Assembly (NCBI GenBank): GCA_002928875.1
Contig: PERO01000019.1
Span: 1-64,000 of the forward strand
Length of the DNA: 64,000 nucleotides
From: Methylobacterium sp.
Lineage (GTDB): Bacteria > Pseudomonadota > Alphaproteobacteria > Rhizobiales > Beijerinckiaceae
Reading direction: 5' to 3'
Shown: piece after piece, positions 1 to 9,191 of the stretch
How positions within the stretch are numbered: the stretch's first letter is position 1
How the letters are laid out: the number at the start of each line of letters is the position of its first letter
Translations under genes and position numbers: made by a program
Notes under the pieces: generated by a model
Told to the model about the DNA's origin: nothing
Databases searched by the model: none
The model's input: only the letters and a program-made list of their open reading frames with translations

Positions 1-266
<266 letters not shown>

Positions 267-345
267 CGCTCTCATCGCCAATGCCCGCCTGGGCAGCGAT
301 GAAGACGAAATCGATCAAAAAAATGCTTGCTTCCTGAATTTCGCC

Positions 346-463
346 GGCCTGGTGGCCCTTGCGTCATGAAAAAACCCGATCCCATCCCGAACTCGGCCGT
401 TAAGCGTGACAGCGCCGATGGTACTAAAGCTCAAGCTTTGGGAGAGTAGGTCGTTGCCAGGCC
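346..463 (+). rRNA. 5S rRNA
   Basis: Conserved 'cccgatcccatcccgaactcggccgttaagc...gatggtact...ggagagtaggtcg' core; terminal stem ggcctgg/ccaggcc. Confidence 0.93.
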
Positions 464-512
464 TGCAAAATTCAGTCTTCGAACATGGCAACCAGCATAA
501 CTCGACGAAAAT

Positions 513-535
513 GCCCGCTCTCAGCGGGCTTTTTT
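513..535 (+). terminator. Rho-independent terminator after 5S rRNA
   Basis: gcccgct-ctc-agcgggc followed by a T run. Confidence 0.8.
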
Positions 536-565
536 GTTGGTGCCGCGCATCGCGGCAAGGTTTAT

Positions 566-642
<77 letters not shown>

Positions 643-671
643 AATTATCTGAACAAGGTCAGACAGATAGA

Positions 672-699
672 AAAGCCCCGATCTCGCGATCGGGGCTTT
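672..699. terminator. Bidirectional terminator between tRNA-fMet and the YHS gene
   Basis: Perfect 11-bp inverted repeat aaagccccgat-ctcgcg-atcggggcttt. Confidence 0.75.
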
Positions 700-811
700 G
701 TTCGTTCTGCGGTCCTGCAACGCCATGGACGGAATCCGGGCAGGAGCTGCCGGCGCCGGCGAAGCGGCTGGTTCCGGCCCTCTGAGGGCCGGAATCGCGA
801 CCCGTCTGCTT

Positions 812-1324
812 TCAGAGCGAGGCCGGCGTTTTGTTGCGGATCTTGCGCCAATTGGCATTTGCCTTGGCGAGCGTCCCGGCCGGATCCTTGTCCCAGATCT
901 CGACCGCCTGCTGATGGACGAACACGTAGAGCTGGCACTTGTGGAACCGGAAGATCTGCGGATCGCCATCGAGTTTCTTGCCGAGCGCGGCGCCTGTGGC
1001 ACAGAAGCCTCCGAAAGCCGGCTTGTACTTGGCCGGAGCAGCCACGAACTGGTCGCGCGCTTCCGCGCTGGCAAAGCGATAGATCGCACCGTCGATCGTC
1101 GCGGTATAATCGGCCGCGCCATTCTGCGGGGTCCGGTTCGGCCCATAGGTTGTCGGGTCAACATTGCGCAGGATCACGCCGTTCCGGTCGACATTGATCG
1201 CGGCCTTCGAGTTGAGATCGTACGCCTCGGCCGGCGTACCGACAGCGGTGGCTGCCGCCAGGATGGCCGTGGCGCCGAGCAGCATGGCCCGCCGTCCGAG
1301 CGTGAAGGTTGGGGTCTTTTCCAT
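812..1324 (-). CDS. YHS domain-containing secreted protein
   Basis: ORF with signal/TAT-like N-terminus (GRRAMLLGATAILAAA) and YHS-like segment 'YRFASAEARDQFVAAPAKYKPAFGGFCATG'. Confidence 0.8.
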   Translation of the reverse strand: MEKTPTFTLGRRAMLLGATAILAAATAVGTPAEAYDLNSKAAINVDRNGVILRNVDPTTYGPNRTPQNGAADYTATIDGAIYRFASAEARDQFVAAPAKYKPAFGGFCATGAALGKKLDGDPQIFRFHKCQLYVFVHQQAVEIWDKDPAGTLAKANANWRKIRNKTPASL

Positions 1325-1364
1325 GGAAGTATTCCTTTTCCGAGGGTTTGGATTGGGGACGCGC

Positions 1365-1916
1365 TCAGGCGGCCGTGCGGGTCGACACGACGGGGAAGTC
1401 GATGTCGGTCTTCGCGACTTCGTTCACGTAGTTCGTGAGGGTGTTGAGGGCGACGTGCAGGACGATCTCGATGATCTGCGCGTCGGAATATCCGGCGCTT
1501 CGGATGGCGGCGAGGTCTGCATCGCTGACATGGCCGCGATTGTTGACGACCTTCACGGCGAAGCGCACGGCGGCATCCGCCTGTGGATCGTTCGATGTGC
1601 CGCGGCGGTTGGCCGCCAGTTCGGCGTCATCGAGCTTCGCAAGGTTCTTGCCGAGATAGCTATGGGCCGAAAGGCAATAGTTGCAGCCATTGACCTCGGC
1701 GATCGCGATTGCGATGCGCTCGCGGGTGCGGGCGTCAAGCGTGCCTTTGCCGAGCGCGCCATTGAGGCCAAGATAGCCCTCGAGGGCGGCCGGCGAATTG
1801 GCGACGAGACGGAAAAGGTTGGGGACGCTTCCGAGTTGCTTCCTCACGGCTTCGAGCAGCGGCTGGGCATTGGCCGGCGCGGCTTCGATGCTCGCCGGTG
1901 TGGGAATACGGGACAT
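1365..1916 (-). CDS. Carboxymuconolactone decarboxylase / AhpD-like peroxidase-related protein
   Basis: 'RERIAIAIAEVNGCNYCLSAH' CxxC AhpD-type motif. Confidence 0.88.
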   Translation of the reverse strand: MSRIPTPASIEAAPANAQPLLEAVRKQLGSVPNLFRLVANSPAALEGYLGLNGALGKGTLDARTRERIAIAIAEVNGCNYCLSAHSYLGKNLAKLDDAELAANRRGTSNDPQADAAVRFAVKVVNNRGHVSDADLAAIRSAGYSDAQIIEIVLHVALNTLTNYVNEVAKTDIDFPVVSTRTAA

Positions 1917-2015
1917 GGCATAGCTCCATTCTGTTGGGCGATCCCAACGTCGGGATCGACATTGCCCAAGCTATGGAGTTTCCCGTTTTTGTGGAATGCA
2001 TGAATCAGAGAAGTA

Positions 2016-2038
2016 ATTATTCCGATGAAAGGAATAAT
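2016..2038. promoter_or_regulatory. Inverted repeat ATTATTCC-N7-GGAATAAT upstream of the CMD gene
   Basis: Perfect 8-bp arms about 100 bp upstream of the CMD start; related sequences at 5791-5820 and 9112-9126. Confidence 0.55.
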
Positions 2039-2208
2039 AGTCAGCCATGCGAGGAGTAGTTCAAGCGCGTCGTCTCACGTGCGCGGCCGCAGCAATCATG
2101 CTGACGGAACAAGGGCCTGGTGATTGGCCAGCCCGCAAGAACAGGCGGGCCGGCGCGGTCGATGCCTTCCCGCCCATCGGACGTCTGGCTCGCAACGCGG
2201 CGAGAAGC

Positions 2209-2868
2209 TCACGCCGGTAGATGCCCCACCTTGACAAGGATGGTGCAGCCCGAGCGCGTGAACGGATGATGCCGGCTCATCGAGGGTGAGCGCAGCCAGG
2301 TTCCGGCCGGATACGCGCCATGCTCGTCTTCGAAGGTGCCCTCGAGCACGAGAATCTCCTCGCCGCCGAAATGCGTATGCGGCTGGAAGACGGTGCCCGG
2401 CGCCCAACGGACCAGCGCCACGCTCTCGCTGCCGAATTGATGCAAGGGCAGCACCGTCAGGCCGTCCACGAGGCCGGGAAACCATTCGGCGCTGCGCGTG
2501 TCGATCACCTTGCGCTCGCGATCCTCGGGATCGAACTGCATCAGCTTCACGAACAGAACGCAGCCCTCGGCGCTGGACGGGGCATGCGAGGATCCCGGCG
2601 GATTGCGCACATAGGTGCCCGCCGGGTAAGTGCCATGCTCGTCGGCGAAAGTGCCCTCCAGCACCAGGAATTCCTCGCCGCCGCCATGGGTATGGGCGGA
2701 GAATCGCGAACCGGGCGCGTAGCGGACAATCGTCGTGGCGCGCGCCACCTCGCCGCCCTCGCGATCGAGCATCAACCGTTCGACACCGGCGAGCGGCGAG
2801 GGGACGAAGGCTTCGTCCCCCGGCCGCACCACGGCGCGCGTGGCATAGTCTGAGCGGATCTGGAGCAT
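2209..2868 (-). CDS. Duplicated-cupin (ChrR-like) protein
   Basis: Two cupin modules each with '(F/H)xHTHxGGEExLVLEGTFxDEHGxYPAGT'; start set at MLQIRSDY. Confidence 0.8.
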   Translation of the reverse strand: MLQIRSDYATRAVVRPGDEAFVPSPLAGVERLMLDREGGEVARATTIVRYAPGSRFSAHTHGGGEEFLVLEGTFADEHGTYPAGTYVRNPPGSSHAPSSAEGCVLFVKLMQFDPEDRERKVIDTRSAEWFPGLVDGLTVLPLHQFGSESVALVRWAPGTVFQPHTHFGGEEILVLEGTFEDEHGAYPAGTWLRSPSMSRHHPFTRSGCTILVKVGHLPA

Positions 2869-2894
2869 CGAAACCTCCTCTTGCCGGGGCTGGA

Positions 2895-3677
2895 TCAATT
2901 ATAGGCGTTGCGGCCGGCCATCACGCCGCCATCGACATCCCAGACGGCGCCAGTGACCCAGCTTGCCTTGGACGACAGCAGGAAGGCAATGACCTCGCCC
3001 ACATCCGTCGCCGTGCCGATCCGCCCGATGGGGTGAAAGCCGTTGAAGCCCTGCAGGGCCGCGTGCACCTGCTCCTTCGGAATGAAACCCTCGTAGATCG
3101 GCGTCTCGACCACCGCCGGCGAGACGGCGTTGACACGGATCCCGTGGCTCGCGAGTTCCATGGCAAGGTGCTGGGTCAGGGCATGAAGCCCGGCCTTGGC
3201 CATGGAATAGGCCGAGGAAGGGGTGGCCTGCACCGCCTGCTTCGCCCACATCGAGCCGATATTCACGATCGCGCCGCCCTGGCCATGCGCCACCATCGCC
3301 TTCGCGACGGCCTGCGTGACGAAGAAGGTGCCGCGGTTGAGGTCGTGATAGCGGTCGTAATCGGCCTCGTCATGTTCGAGGAAGGCCTTGGGCAGAAACA
3401 CCCCGGCTCCGTTCACGAGGCCGGTGAGGTCGGCATAGGCGGTTGGGATCCGGGCTGCGAAGGCGCGCACCGCCGCTTCATCGGCGATGTCCAGCGCTTC
3501 GATGTCGACCCGGCCGAGGGGCGAGAGTTCGGCCTGCGCGGCTTCCAGCTTGGCGCGCTGGCGCCCGAGCAGGATGACGGCCCCGCCGGCCTCCAGCATC
3601 AGGCGCGCCGCAGCCTTGCTCATGCCGCTGGCGCCGCCGATGAAAAGTGTCCGGGATTGCTGGCTGTTCTTGGTCAT
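2895..3677 (-). CDS. SDR family oxidoreductase
   Basis: Rossmann [20 protein letters not shown] motifs. Confidence 0.88.
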   Translation of the reverse strand: MTKNSQQSRTLFIGGASGMSKAAARLMLEAGGAVILLGRQRAKLEAAQAELSPLGRVDIEALDIADEAAVRAFAARIPTAYADLTGLVNGAGVFLPKAFLEHDEADYDRYHDLNRGTFFVTQAVAKAMVAHGQGGAIVNIGSMWAKQAVQATPSSAYSMAKAGLHALTQHLAMELASHGIRVNAVSPAVVETPIYEGFIPKEQVHAALQGFNGFHPIGRIGTATDVGEVIAFLLSSKASWVTGAVWDVDGGVMAGRNAYN

Positions 3678-3685
3678 TGTGTCGT

Positions 3686-3700
3686 CCTTCTAGTTGGTAG
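3686..3700. promoter_or_regulatory. Candidate second TetR operator, upstream of the SDR gene
   Basis: ccttctagttggtag matches 13 of 15 positions of the element upstream of tetR (4302-4316). Confidence 0.5.
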
Positions 3701-3719
3701 GTTTGGGTTGCAAAAAAAA

Positions 3720-4289
3720 TCAGATCTTCAGCGTCGCGATCAGGTCGGCTGTGGCACGGGCCACGACACCGGGGTCGCTCATGCCCCAGGCGACGAGCGT
3801 CGCCCCTTCGAGCGCGGACAGGATGCGCTCCGCCGCCGTTTCCGGCTTGCCGACGAGCCTCAATTCGCCGCGCGCCGCGCCCTCGGCCAGCACCCGCGTC
3901 AGCCAGGCCAGCTGGTGCGCGAAGAAGCGGCGGACGCCGATGCGAACGTCCTCGGGCAGGGTCTGCATTTCGGTCACGAGCATGCCGCAGAGGCACAACA
4001 TGCCATCCTGGACGCTGGATTCGTAGATTCCGGCATAGCGCTCGATGCGGGCCAGCGCATGCGACACATCATTGTCGATGGCTTCGAGCAAGGTTCCGAA
4101 GCGTGTGGTGTAGTCGATCGCCAGCGCCGCGCCGAGATCGGCCTTTGCCGGAAAATGATGGTGGATGCTGGCCTTGCGGATGCCCACGGCCTCCGCGAGG
4201 TCGGCATAGCTGATGGCGCTGTAGCCGCGCGTCCGCACCAGCCGTTCGGCCGCCGCCATCAATTGCTCCCGGGTTGTTCCATGCGCCAT
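3720..4289 (-). CDS. TetR/AcrR family transcriptional regulator
   Basis: N-terminal HTH 'AAAERLVRTRGYSAISYADLAEAVGIRKASIHHHFPAKADL'; start set at MAHGTTREQ. Confidence 0.9.
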   Translation of the reverse strand: MAHGTTREQLMAAAERLVRTRGYSAISYADLAEAVGIRKASIHHHFPAKADLGAALAIDYTTRFGTLLEAIDNDVSHALARIERYAGIYESSVQDGMLCLCGMLVTEMQTLPEDVRIGVRRFFAHQLAWLTRVLAEGAARGELRLVGKPETAAERILSALEGATLVAWGMSDPGVVARATADLIATLKI

Positions 4290-4302
4290 GTCTTGTTTCT
4301 GC

Positions 4303-4316
4303 CTACCAGTTGGTAG
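4303..4316. promoter_or_regulatory. Candidate TetR operator ctacca-gt-tggtag
   Basis: 6-bp arm inverted repeat just upstream of the tetR start. Confidence 0.55.
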
Positions 4317-4350
4317 AATGTCAAGGGCGCTCAAGCCGGCGCGGCATCCA

Positions 4351-4554
4351 TCATGGCGCGAGGCGCACCGCGCGCAGAGCCCGCGCGATGGCCGTCCGGA
4401 GCCGTTCCACCAGGGGCGTCTCATCCGCCGGGAAGGCTTCGCCCCACACATCATCGGCCTCGCCACGTGGTTCGCAGGGCAGGAACTGGCCGTAACTGGC
4501 CTCGAGTTCGAGGCACTCCCTGTGCCGCAAGCGGCGCTCGTCTCGTTCGAACAT
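4351..4554 (-). CDS. Small hypothetical protein (67 aa)
   Basis: ORF with good SD (caggagaatacc-ATG), upstream of tetR and downstream of the MBL gene on the same strand. Confidence 0.55.
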   Translation of the reverse strand: MFERDERRLRHRECLELEASYGQFLPCEPRGEADDVWGEAFPADETPLVERLRTAIARALRAVRLAP

Positions 4555-4650
4555 GGTATTCTCCTGTCTGGATCGGGGGATCGCGGGCGGATCGGTGCGC
4601 CGCGCGCAAAATCCGGGCGCGGACCATCCCGCGCCCGGATTGTCTGGCGG

Positions 4651-5607
4651 TCAGTAGGACCAGTCGGCCGGGAGCCACTTCAGGCTGGCGCCATCCTTCA
4701 CGATCCGGCCGACGCCGGGGAACGGCATGTGGGTGGCCGCGAGCAGCGATTTCTCTTCGGCCGCCTTGGCGAAGAAGCGCGCGCGGGAGGCATCGGCGGC
4801 CGCCTTGTCCATCTCGAAGATGATCCCGAACCCGGGCAAGGCGGGATGCGCGGCGGGATGGAACATCATGTCGGAGACGAGATGGAGGCTCTGTCCGCCA
4901 TCCTCGATCTTCACGCCGATCTGTCCCGGCGTATGCCCGGAAAGATCGAAGACCGAGATGCCGCGCGTGATCTCGCGCTCGCCGTCGATCTGCTGCAGGC
5001 GCGGATAGAGCCGCACGAGCGCTTGCGTCGCCTCGAAACTCGACTTGGTGATCGCGGGGGCGCGCGCCTCGGTCGCGGGATCGGTGAAGGTCTTCACATC
5101 CCGCCGGTCGATGAACACGTCGGCATTGGGATAGTTGTTGCGGTTGCCGGTGACCATGCCGCCAATATGGTCGACATGCGCGTGCGTGAGGATCACCGCA
5201 TCGATATCCGTGGGCTTCACGCCGAGGGCGGCGAGCGTGCCGGGCAGGTAGCCCGACGTCTTGCTGACGGTGCCGGCCGGCCCGCTATCGACCAGCACAT
5301 AACGCTGGCCGTCATTGATGAGGTAGGTCGCGAAGCTGGCCCGCACGCCGCTGTTTCCGGCGGCGAAGACCGCCTGCGTGGCGGCCCGCGCCTGATCGGG
5401 CGTGACGCCGGTGAAAAGCTCGAACGGAAAATCGATGTAGCCGTCGGAAATGACGGTCACCTCGAAGCGTCCAACCTGATAACGGGCCGTGACCGGCAGG
5501 GGCTTCAGGGCGCCGGAGGATCGGGCGGAAACCGTGCCCGGCAGGGTCGCCAGCAGGGGCAGGGCGGCGAGGGAGGCGGCGAGGCCGCGGCGTGTCAGGT
5601 CAACCAT
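4651..5607 (-). CDS. MBL fold metallo-hydrolase, secreted
   Basis: 'THAHVDHIGG' zinc motif; TAT-like leader 'TRRGLAASLAALPLLA'; start set at MVDLTRRG. Confidence 0.88.
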   Translation of the reverse strand: MVDLTRRGLAASLAALPLLATLPGTVSARSSGALKPLPVTARYQVGRFEVTVISDGYIDFPFELFTGVTPDQARAATQAVFAAGNSGVRASFATYLINDGQRYVLVDSGPAGTVSKTSGYLPGTLAALGVKPTDIDAVILTHAHVDHIGGMVTGNRNNYPNADVFIDRRDVKTFTDPATEARAPAITKSSFEATQALVRLYPRLQQIDGEREITRGISVFDLSGHTPGQIGVKIEDGGQSLHLVSDMMFHPAAHPALPGFGIIFEMDKAAADASRARFFAKAAEEKSLLAATHMPFPGVGRIVKDGASLKWLPADWSY

Positions 5608-5790
5608 GGCAAGTTCCTTTGTCGAATTGGCCCTGCGGATGCGGGCCAGGTTTCGGGGCGAGCGGCACGGGACCGTCGCGGGTTGGGAGAATTCGATCGC
5701 GGCGTGTATCGCCTCGATGGGGGCGGGCCATCCGGCCTTGCTCCCGTGCAAGATGGCTTCAAGCTCGACTTGAAAGAATACGTGACGTAT

Positions 5791-5820
5791 GGAATTTATT
5801 ATTCCGCCAGAGGGAATAGA
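5791..5820. promoter_or_regulatory. GGAATTTATTATTCC-N7-GGAATA motif in MBL/LysR divergent promoter
   Basis: Located directly upstream of the lysR start; near-copies at 2016-2038 and 9112-9126. Confidence 0.55.
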
Positions 5821-5822
5821 AA

Positions 5823-6779
5823 ATGGACCGGCTGCATGAACTCGAGGTCTTCGTCGCGGTCGCGGATGCCGGCAGTTTCGCGAAGGCCGGAGCGCGTCTG
5901 CGCCTGTCGCCACCGGCCGTCACGCGGGCCATCTCGGCGCTGGAAGACCGGCTCGGTGCCCGCGTTTTCAACCGGACGACCCGCAGCCTGACGATCACCG
6001 AGGTGGGGCAGCGCTTTCTCGAGAATGCCCGGCGGATTCTCACCGATCTCGACACGGCCGAAAAGGAAGCGGTGGGCGAAACCTCGGTGCCGCACGGGCA
6101 TCTCAATGTGACGGCATCGGTGACATTCGGCCGCTCGGCCCTGACGCCGATCGTCTGCGGCTTCATGGCGCAAAACCCGCGCGTTTCTGTGTCGATCATG
6201 CTGCTCGACCGGCTGTCGAACCTCGTCGAGGAGGGGATCGACGTTGCCGTGCGCATCGGCGCCCTGCCGGATTCCAATCTCGTCGCGAAGAAGGTGGGCC
6301 TCGTGCGCCGCATCCTCGTGGCCAGCCCGGATTATCTCGCACGCCGGGGGATGCCGCAAACGCCCGCCGATCTGCGCCTGCATTCGATGATCGCCTTCAC
6401 CGGCCTGATGCCCAACCGCGAATGGCGATTTCTCGATGGGCGGAGCGGCCAGAGCGTGGCGTTCATGCCGCGTCTCGAAATCAACGATGCCATCGCCGCC
6501 ATCGCTGCGGCCGAAATGGGCGACGGGATCACCATCGCCCTGTCCTACATGGTCGCCGAAAAGATCCGGGACGGGCGGCTGGTGCCGATCCTCGACGCGT
6601 TCACGCCCGCCGCCGTGCCGGTGAGCCTCGTCTACCCGCAGACCCGGCTGATTTCACCGAAGGTCCGGGCCTTCGTCGATTTCGCGACGCCGCGCCTGCG
6701 CGCGACCCTCGAACAGCTGACGGTTCCGGTCTCCGGGTCCATTGCGGAGACGCCTTCGCCGGATCTCCCGACGGCGTGA
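5823..6779 (+). CDS. LysR family transcriptional regulator
   Basis: 'MDRLHELEVFVAVADAGSFAKAGARLRLSPPAVTRAISALEDRLGARVFNRTTRSLTIT' LTTR HTH. Confidence 0.93.
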   Translation: MDRLHELEVFVAVADAGSFAKAGARLRLSPPAVTRAISALEDRLGARVFNRTTRSLTITEVGQRFLENARRILTDLDTAEKEAVGETSVPHGHLNVTASVTFGRSALTPIVCGFMAQNPRVSVSIMLLDRLSNLVEEGIDVAVRIGALPDSNLVAKKVGLVRRILVASPDYLARRGMPQTPADLRLHSMIAFTGLMPNREWRFLDGRSGQSVAFMPRLEINDAIAAIAAAEMGDGITIALSYMVAEKIRDGRLVPILDAFTPAAVPVSLVYPQTRLISPKVRAFVDFATPRLRATLEQLTVPVSGSIAETPSPDLPTA

Positions 6780-6791
6780 GGCTTCGGCCGA

Positions 6792-7616
6792 TCAGGGCGT
6801 GCTGGCGGCGCGGACCGGCGCGTTTCTCAGATACCGCTCGGACCAGGCGGCGATGACGCCGGCGGCGTAGCGGGCATCTTCCGTGCGGCTCAGGAGGTGA
6901 TCGGCCCGGTCGAGGGAGACGAAGCTCTTGGGATGCCGCGCCGTCTCGAAGATCTTGGCGGCATTCTCGATTCCCACCGTGGCATCCCCCGGCGCATGCA
7001 GCACGAGCAGCGCCCGCTTCAGATGCCGGATCTTGTCTTCCAGCCGGTAGGCGCGGGCATCGGTGACGAAAGACCGCGCCACGCGGAAAGGCCGCCCCGC
7101 CAGCAGCACCTCGGCGCTGCCCTCTTCCTCGATCCGCGCGATGGAACTGCCGAGCTGATGCAGGACATGGGCGACATCGGCCGGCGCGCCCACGGTCACC
7201 ACCGCCTGCACTTCGGGCATCCGGTCGGCGGCCGCCAGCACGGCCGCGCCGCCGAGGGAATGCCCGATCAGCAGCAGGGGCGCGCGATCGTAATTGCGCA
7301 AATGATCGGCAGCCGCGACGAGATCATCGACATTGGAGGAGAAATTGGTGTGGGCGAACTCGCCCTCCGAGGCGCCGATCCCGGTAAAGTCGAAGCGAAG
7401 CACGCCGAAGCCGCGATCGGCCAGTTCGGTGGCGACGGCGCGGGCGGCGAAGATATCCTTCGAGCAGGTGAAGCAATGCGCAAACAGCGCATAGGCCTTG
7501 GGCTCACCCACCGGCAGATCGAGCCGCGCCGCCAGATCCGCCCCGCTCGGTCCGCGAAAAGTCAGCTTCACCGACTGGGGGCGCGCGGCCGGGGTGTCGG
7601 AGGCGTTCTGCATCAT
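6792..7616 (-). CDS. Alpha/beta hydrolase
   Basis: GHSLGG nucleophile elbow; 'LFAHCFTCSKD' hydrolase motif; start may be 7613. Confidence 0.85.
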   Translation of the reverse strand: MMQNASDTPAARPQSVKLTFRGPSGADLAARLDLPVGEPKAYALFAHCFTCSKDIFAARAVATELADRGFGVLRFDFTGIGASEGEFAHTNFSSNVDDLVAAADHLRNYDRAPLLLIGHSLGGAAVLAAADRMPEVQAVVTVGAPADVAHVLHQLGSSIARIEEEGSAEVLLAGRPFRVARSFVTDARAYRLEDKIRHLKRALLVLHAPGDATVGIENAAKIFETARHPKSFVSLDRADHLLSRTEDARYAAGVIAAWSERYLRNAPVRAASTP

Positions 7617-7848
7617 CTGTCCTTCCCGCCGGGAATCGCCACGGCTGAGCGCCCGGGTCGGCGGATCGGGCAGAGCCCCGGATCCGCCGGGACAAGCGGG
7701 ATGGGCGACCCGTCCTGTCTTCCGGCATTAAGGCCCTCAACCGCAGCCATTTGCAATTCACCGTTCCGCTACCGCGACTTGACGCCGGCGCGCCGCTTCC
7801 GGCGGCCAGAAGCGATCACCCGCAAGGGGCTAGCCGTCGCAGCAATGT

Positions 7849-8472
7849 TCACGCGCCGGGAAGCGCCGCCTTCCGCTCGGCCAGTTCCGCCTCGAGCGCG
7901 GCGATGCGGCTCAGCATCGGCGCGGTCAGGGTGCGAACCTCGTCGATCGTGAATCGCTCCGTGATGTGCTGGGGGCAATTCCAGTCGAAACCCTCGACCG
8001 TGATGAGGAAGCCGCGCTCCACGCGCGCCCGGTAATCCGGCGTTTCCAGCCGGGCGAGCATCGCCCGATCCTCGAGGCCGACCAGCCGGACGCGACCCAG
8101 CAGCTTCAGGCGCGTCTTGTTCGCGTAATCCATGAAGAACAGCGACACGCGATCGTCGGTGGTGAGGTTGCCGACGCTCACATATTGCCGGTTGCCGCGG
8201 AAATCGGCGAAGCCGATGGTGCGCTCGTCGATGATCCGGACGAAGCCGGCCGGCCCGCCGCGATGCTGGATATAGGGCCAGCCGGTTTCGCCGACCGTCG
8301 CCATGTAGAAGGAATCGCGCTGCGCGATGAAGCCGGCCTCCGATTCCGTCAGCGCCTGGTTCATGGCGTGGGGCACGTCATCCATGCGGGCATAGGCGCT
8401 CCGGCTTCCCATCTGCTCCTGGATTTTCCGCACGGTGGGAGTGAAGGCAATCTGGGTGAATTGATGGGGCAT
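7849..8472 (-). CDS. Pyridoxamine 5'-phosphate oxidase family (FMN-binding) protein
   Basis: 'FYMATVGETGWPYIQHRGGPAGFVRIIDE...YVSVGNLTTDDRVSLFFMDY'; start set at MPHQFTQIAF. Confidence 0.8.
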   Translation of the reverse strand: MPHQFTQIAFTPTVRKIQEQMGSRSAYARMDDVPHAMNQALTESEAGFIAQRDSFYMATVGETGWPYIQHRGGPAGFVRIIDERTIGFADFRGNRQYVSVGNLTTDDRVSLFFMDYANKTRLKLLGRVRLVGLEDRAMLARLETPDYRARVERGFLITVEGFDWNCPQHITERFTIDEVRTLTAPMLSRIAALEAELAERKAALPGA

Positions 8473-8501
8473 GACATTCTCCTGCGGGCAGGGGCCGCGC
8501 G

Positions 8502-8993
8502 TTACAGTCCGAGATCCGACAGGCCGGGATGATCCTGCGGGCGGGGGCCCTGAGGCCAGTGGAATTTGCGGTCGGTCTCGCTGATCGGCTGATCGTTGAT
8601 GCTGGCGAAGCGCAGGGCCATCAGGCCGCGCGCGTCGAATTCCCAGTTCTCGTTGCCGTAGGAGCGATACCATTGGCCGGAATCGTCGTGCCACTCATAG
8701 GCGAAGCGCACCGCGATGCGGTTGTCGGCGAAGGCCCACAATTCCTTGATCAGCCGATATTCCAGCTCCCGGCTCCATTTCCGCGTCAGGAATTCGACGA
8801 TCTCGGCCCGCCCGCGCGGAAACTCGGCGCGATTGCGCCAGCGGCTGTCCTCCGTATACGCCAGGGACACGCGCTCTGGGTCGCGCATGTTCCAGGCATT
8901 CTCCGCCATGCGCACCTTCTGCACCGCGGTTTCATGCGTGAAAGGCGGGAAAGGGGGCCGTGCGCCGCTGGCATCGGGGGCGGGTTGGGTCAT
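8502..8993 (-). CDS. SnoaL/NTF2-like, DUF1348-type protein
   Basis: '[59 protein letters not shown]'; start set at MTQPAPDA. Confidence 0.8.
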   Translation of the reverse strand: MTQPAPDASGARPPFPPFTHETAVQKVRMAENAWNMRDPERVSLAYTEDSRWRNRAEFPRGRAEIVEFLTRKWSRELEYRLIKELWAFADNRIAVRFAYEWHDDSGQWYRSYGNENWEFDARGLMALRFASINDQPISETDRKFHWPQGPRPQDHPGLSDLGL

Positions 8994-9111
8994 GACGGGC
9001 TCCTGTGTCGAGGTGGCCCTTCCGAAGCGGGCCGCGAGCGATGGCAGGGGTGAGCCCTGCCGTGGCCTGAACAATGGCGCGGGATGACGCGCTGCGGAAT
9101 ATCTGGCCCGT

Positions 9112-9126
9112 GGAATTCATTATTCC
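9112..9126. promoter_or_regulatory. GGAATTCATTATTCC motif upstream of the SnoaL-like gene
   Basis: 14/15 identical to 5791-5805. Confidence 0.5.
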
Positions 9127-9191
9127 TGTTGGTGAAACGGTGTCAGAAGGGGGCCGGGAACGCCATTCACGCGCCGGAAGGATGCGCGCCT

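Noticed and set aside
2041-2208. Possible gene remnant between the CMD and cupin genes
   Set aside because: Short translations in all frames show no recognisable family; left unannotated.
2286-4316. 676-aa plus-strand ORF
   Set aside because: Antisense to cupin, SDR and TetR genes with clear motifs; low-complexity Arg/Pro-rich shadow typical of high GC.
4288-5991. 567-aa plus-strand ORF
   Set aside because: Antisense to the MBL gene and overlapping the lysR start; no domain features.
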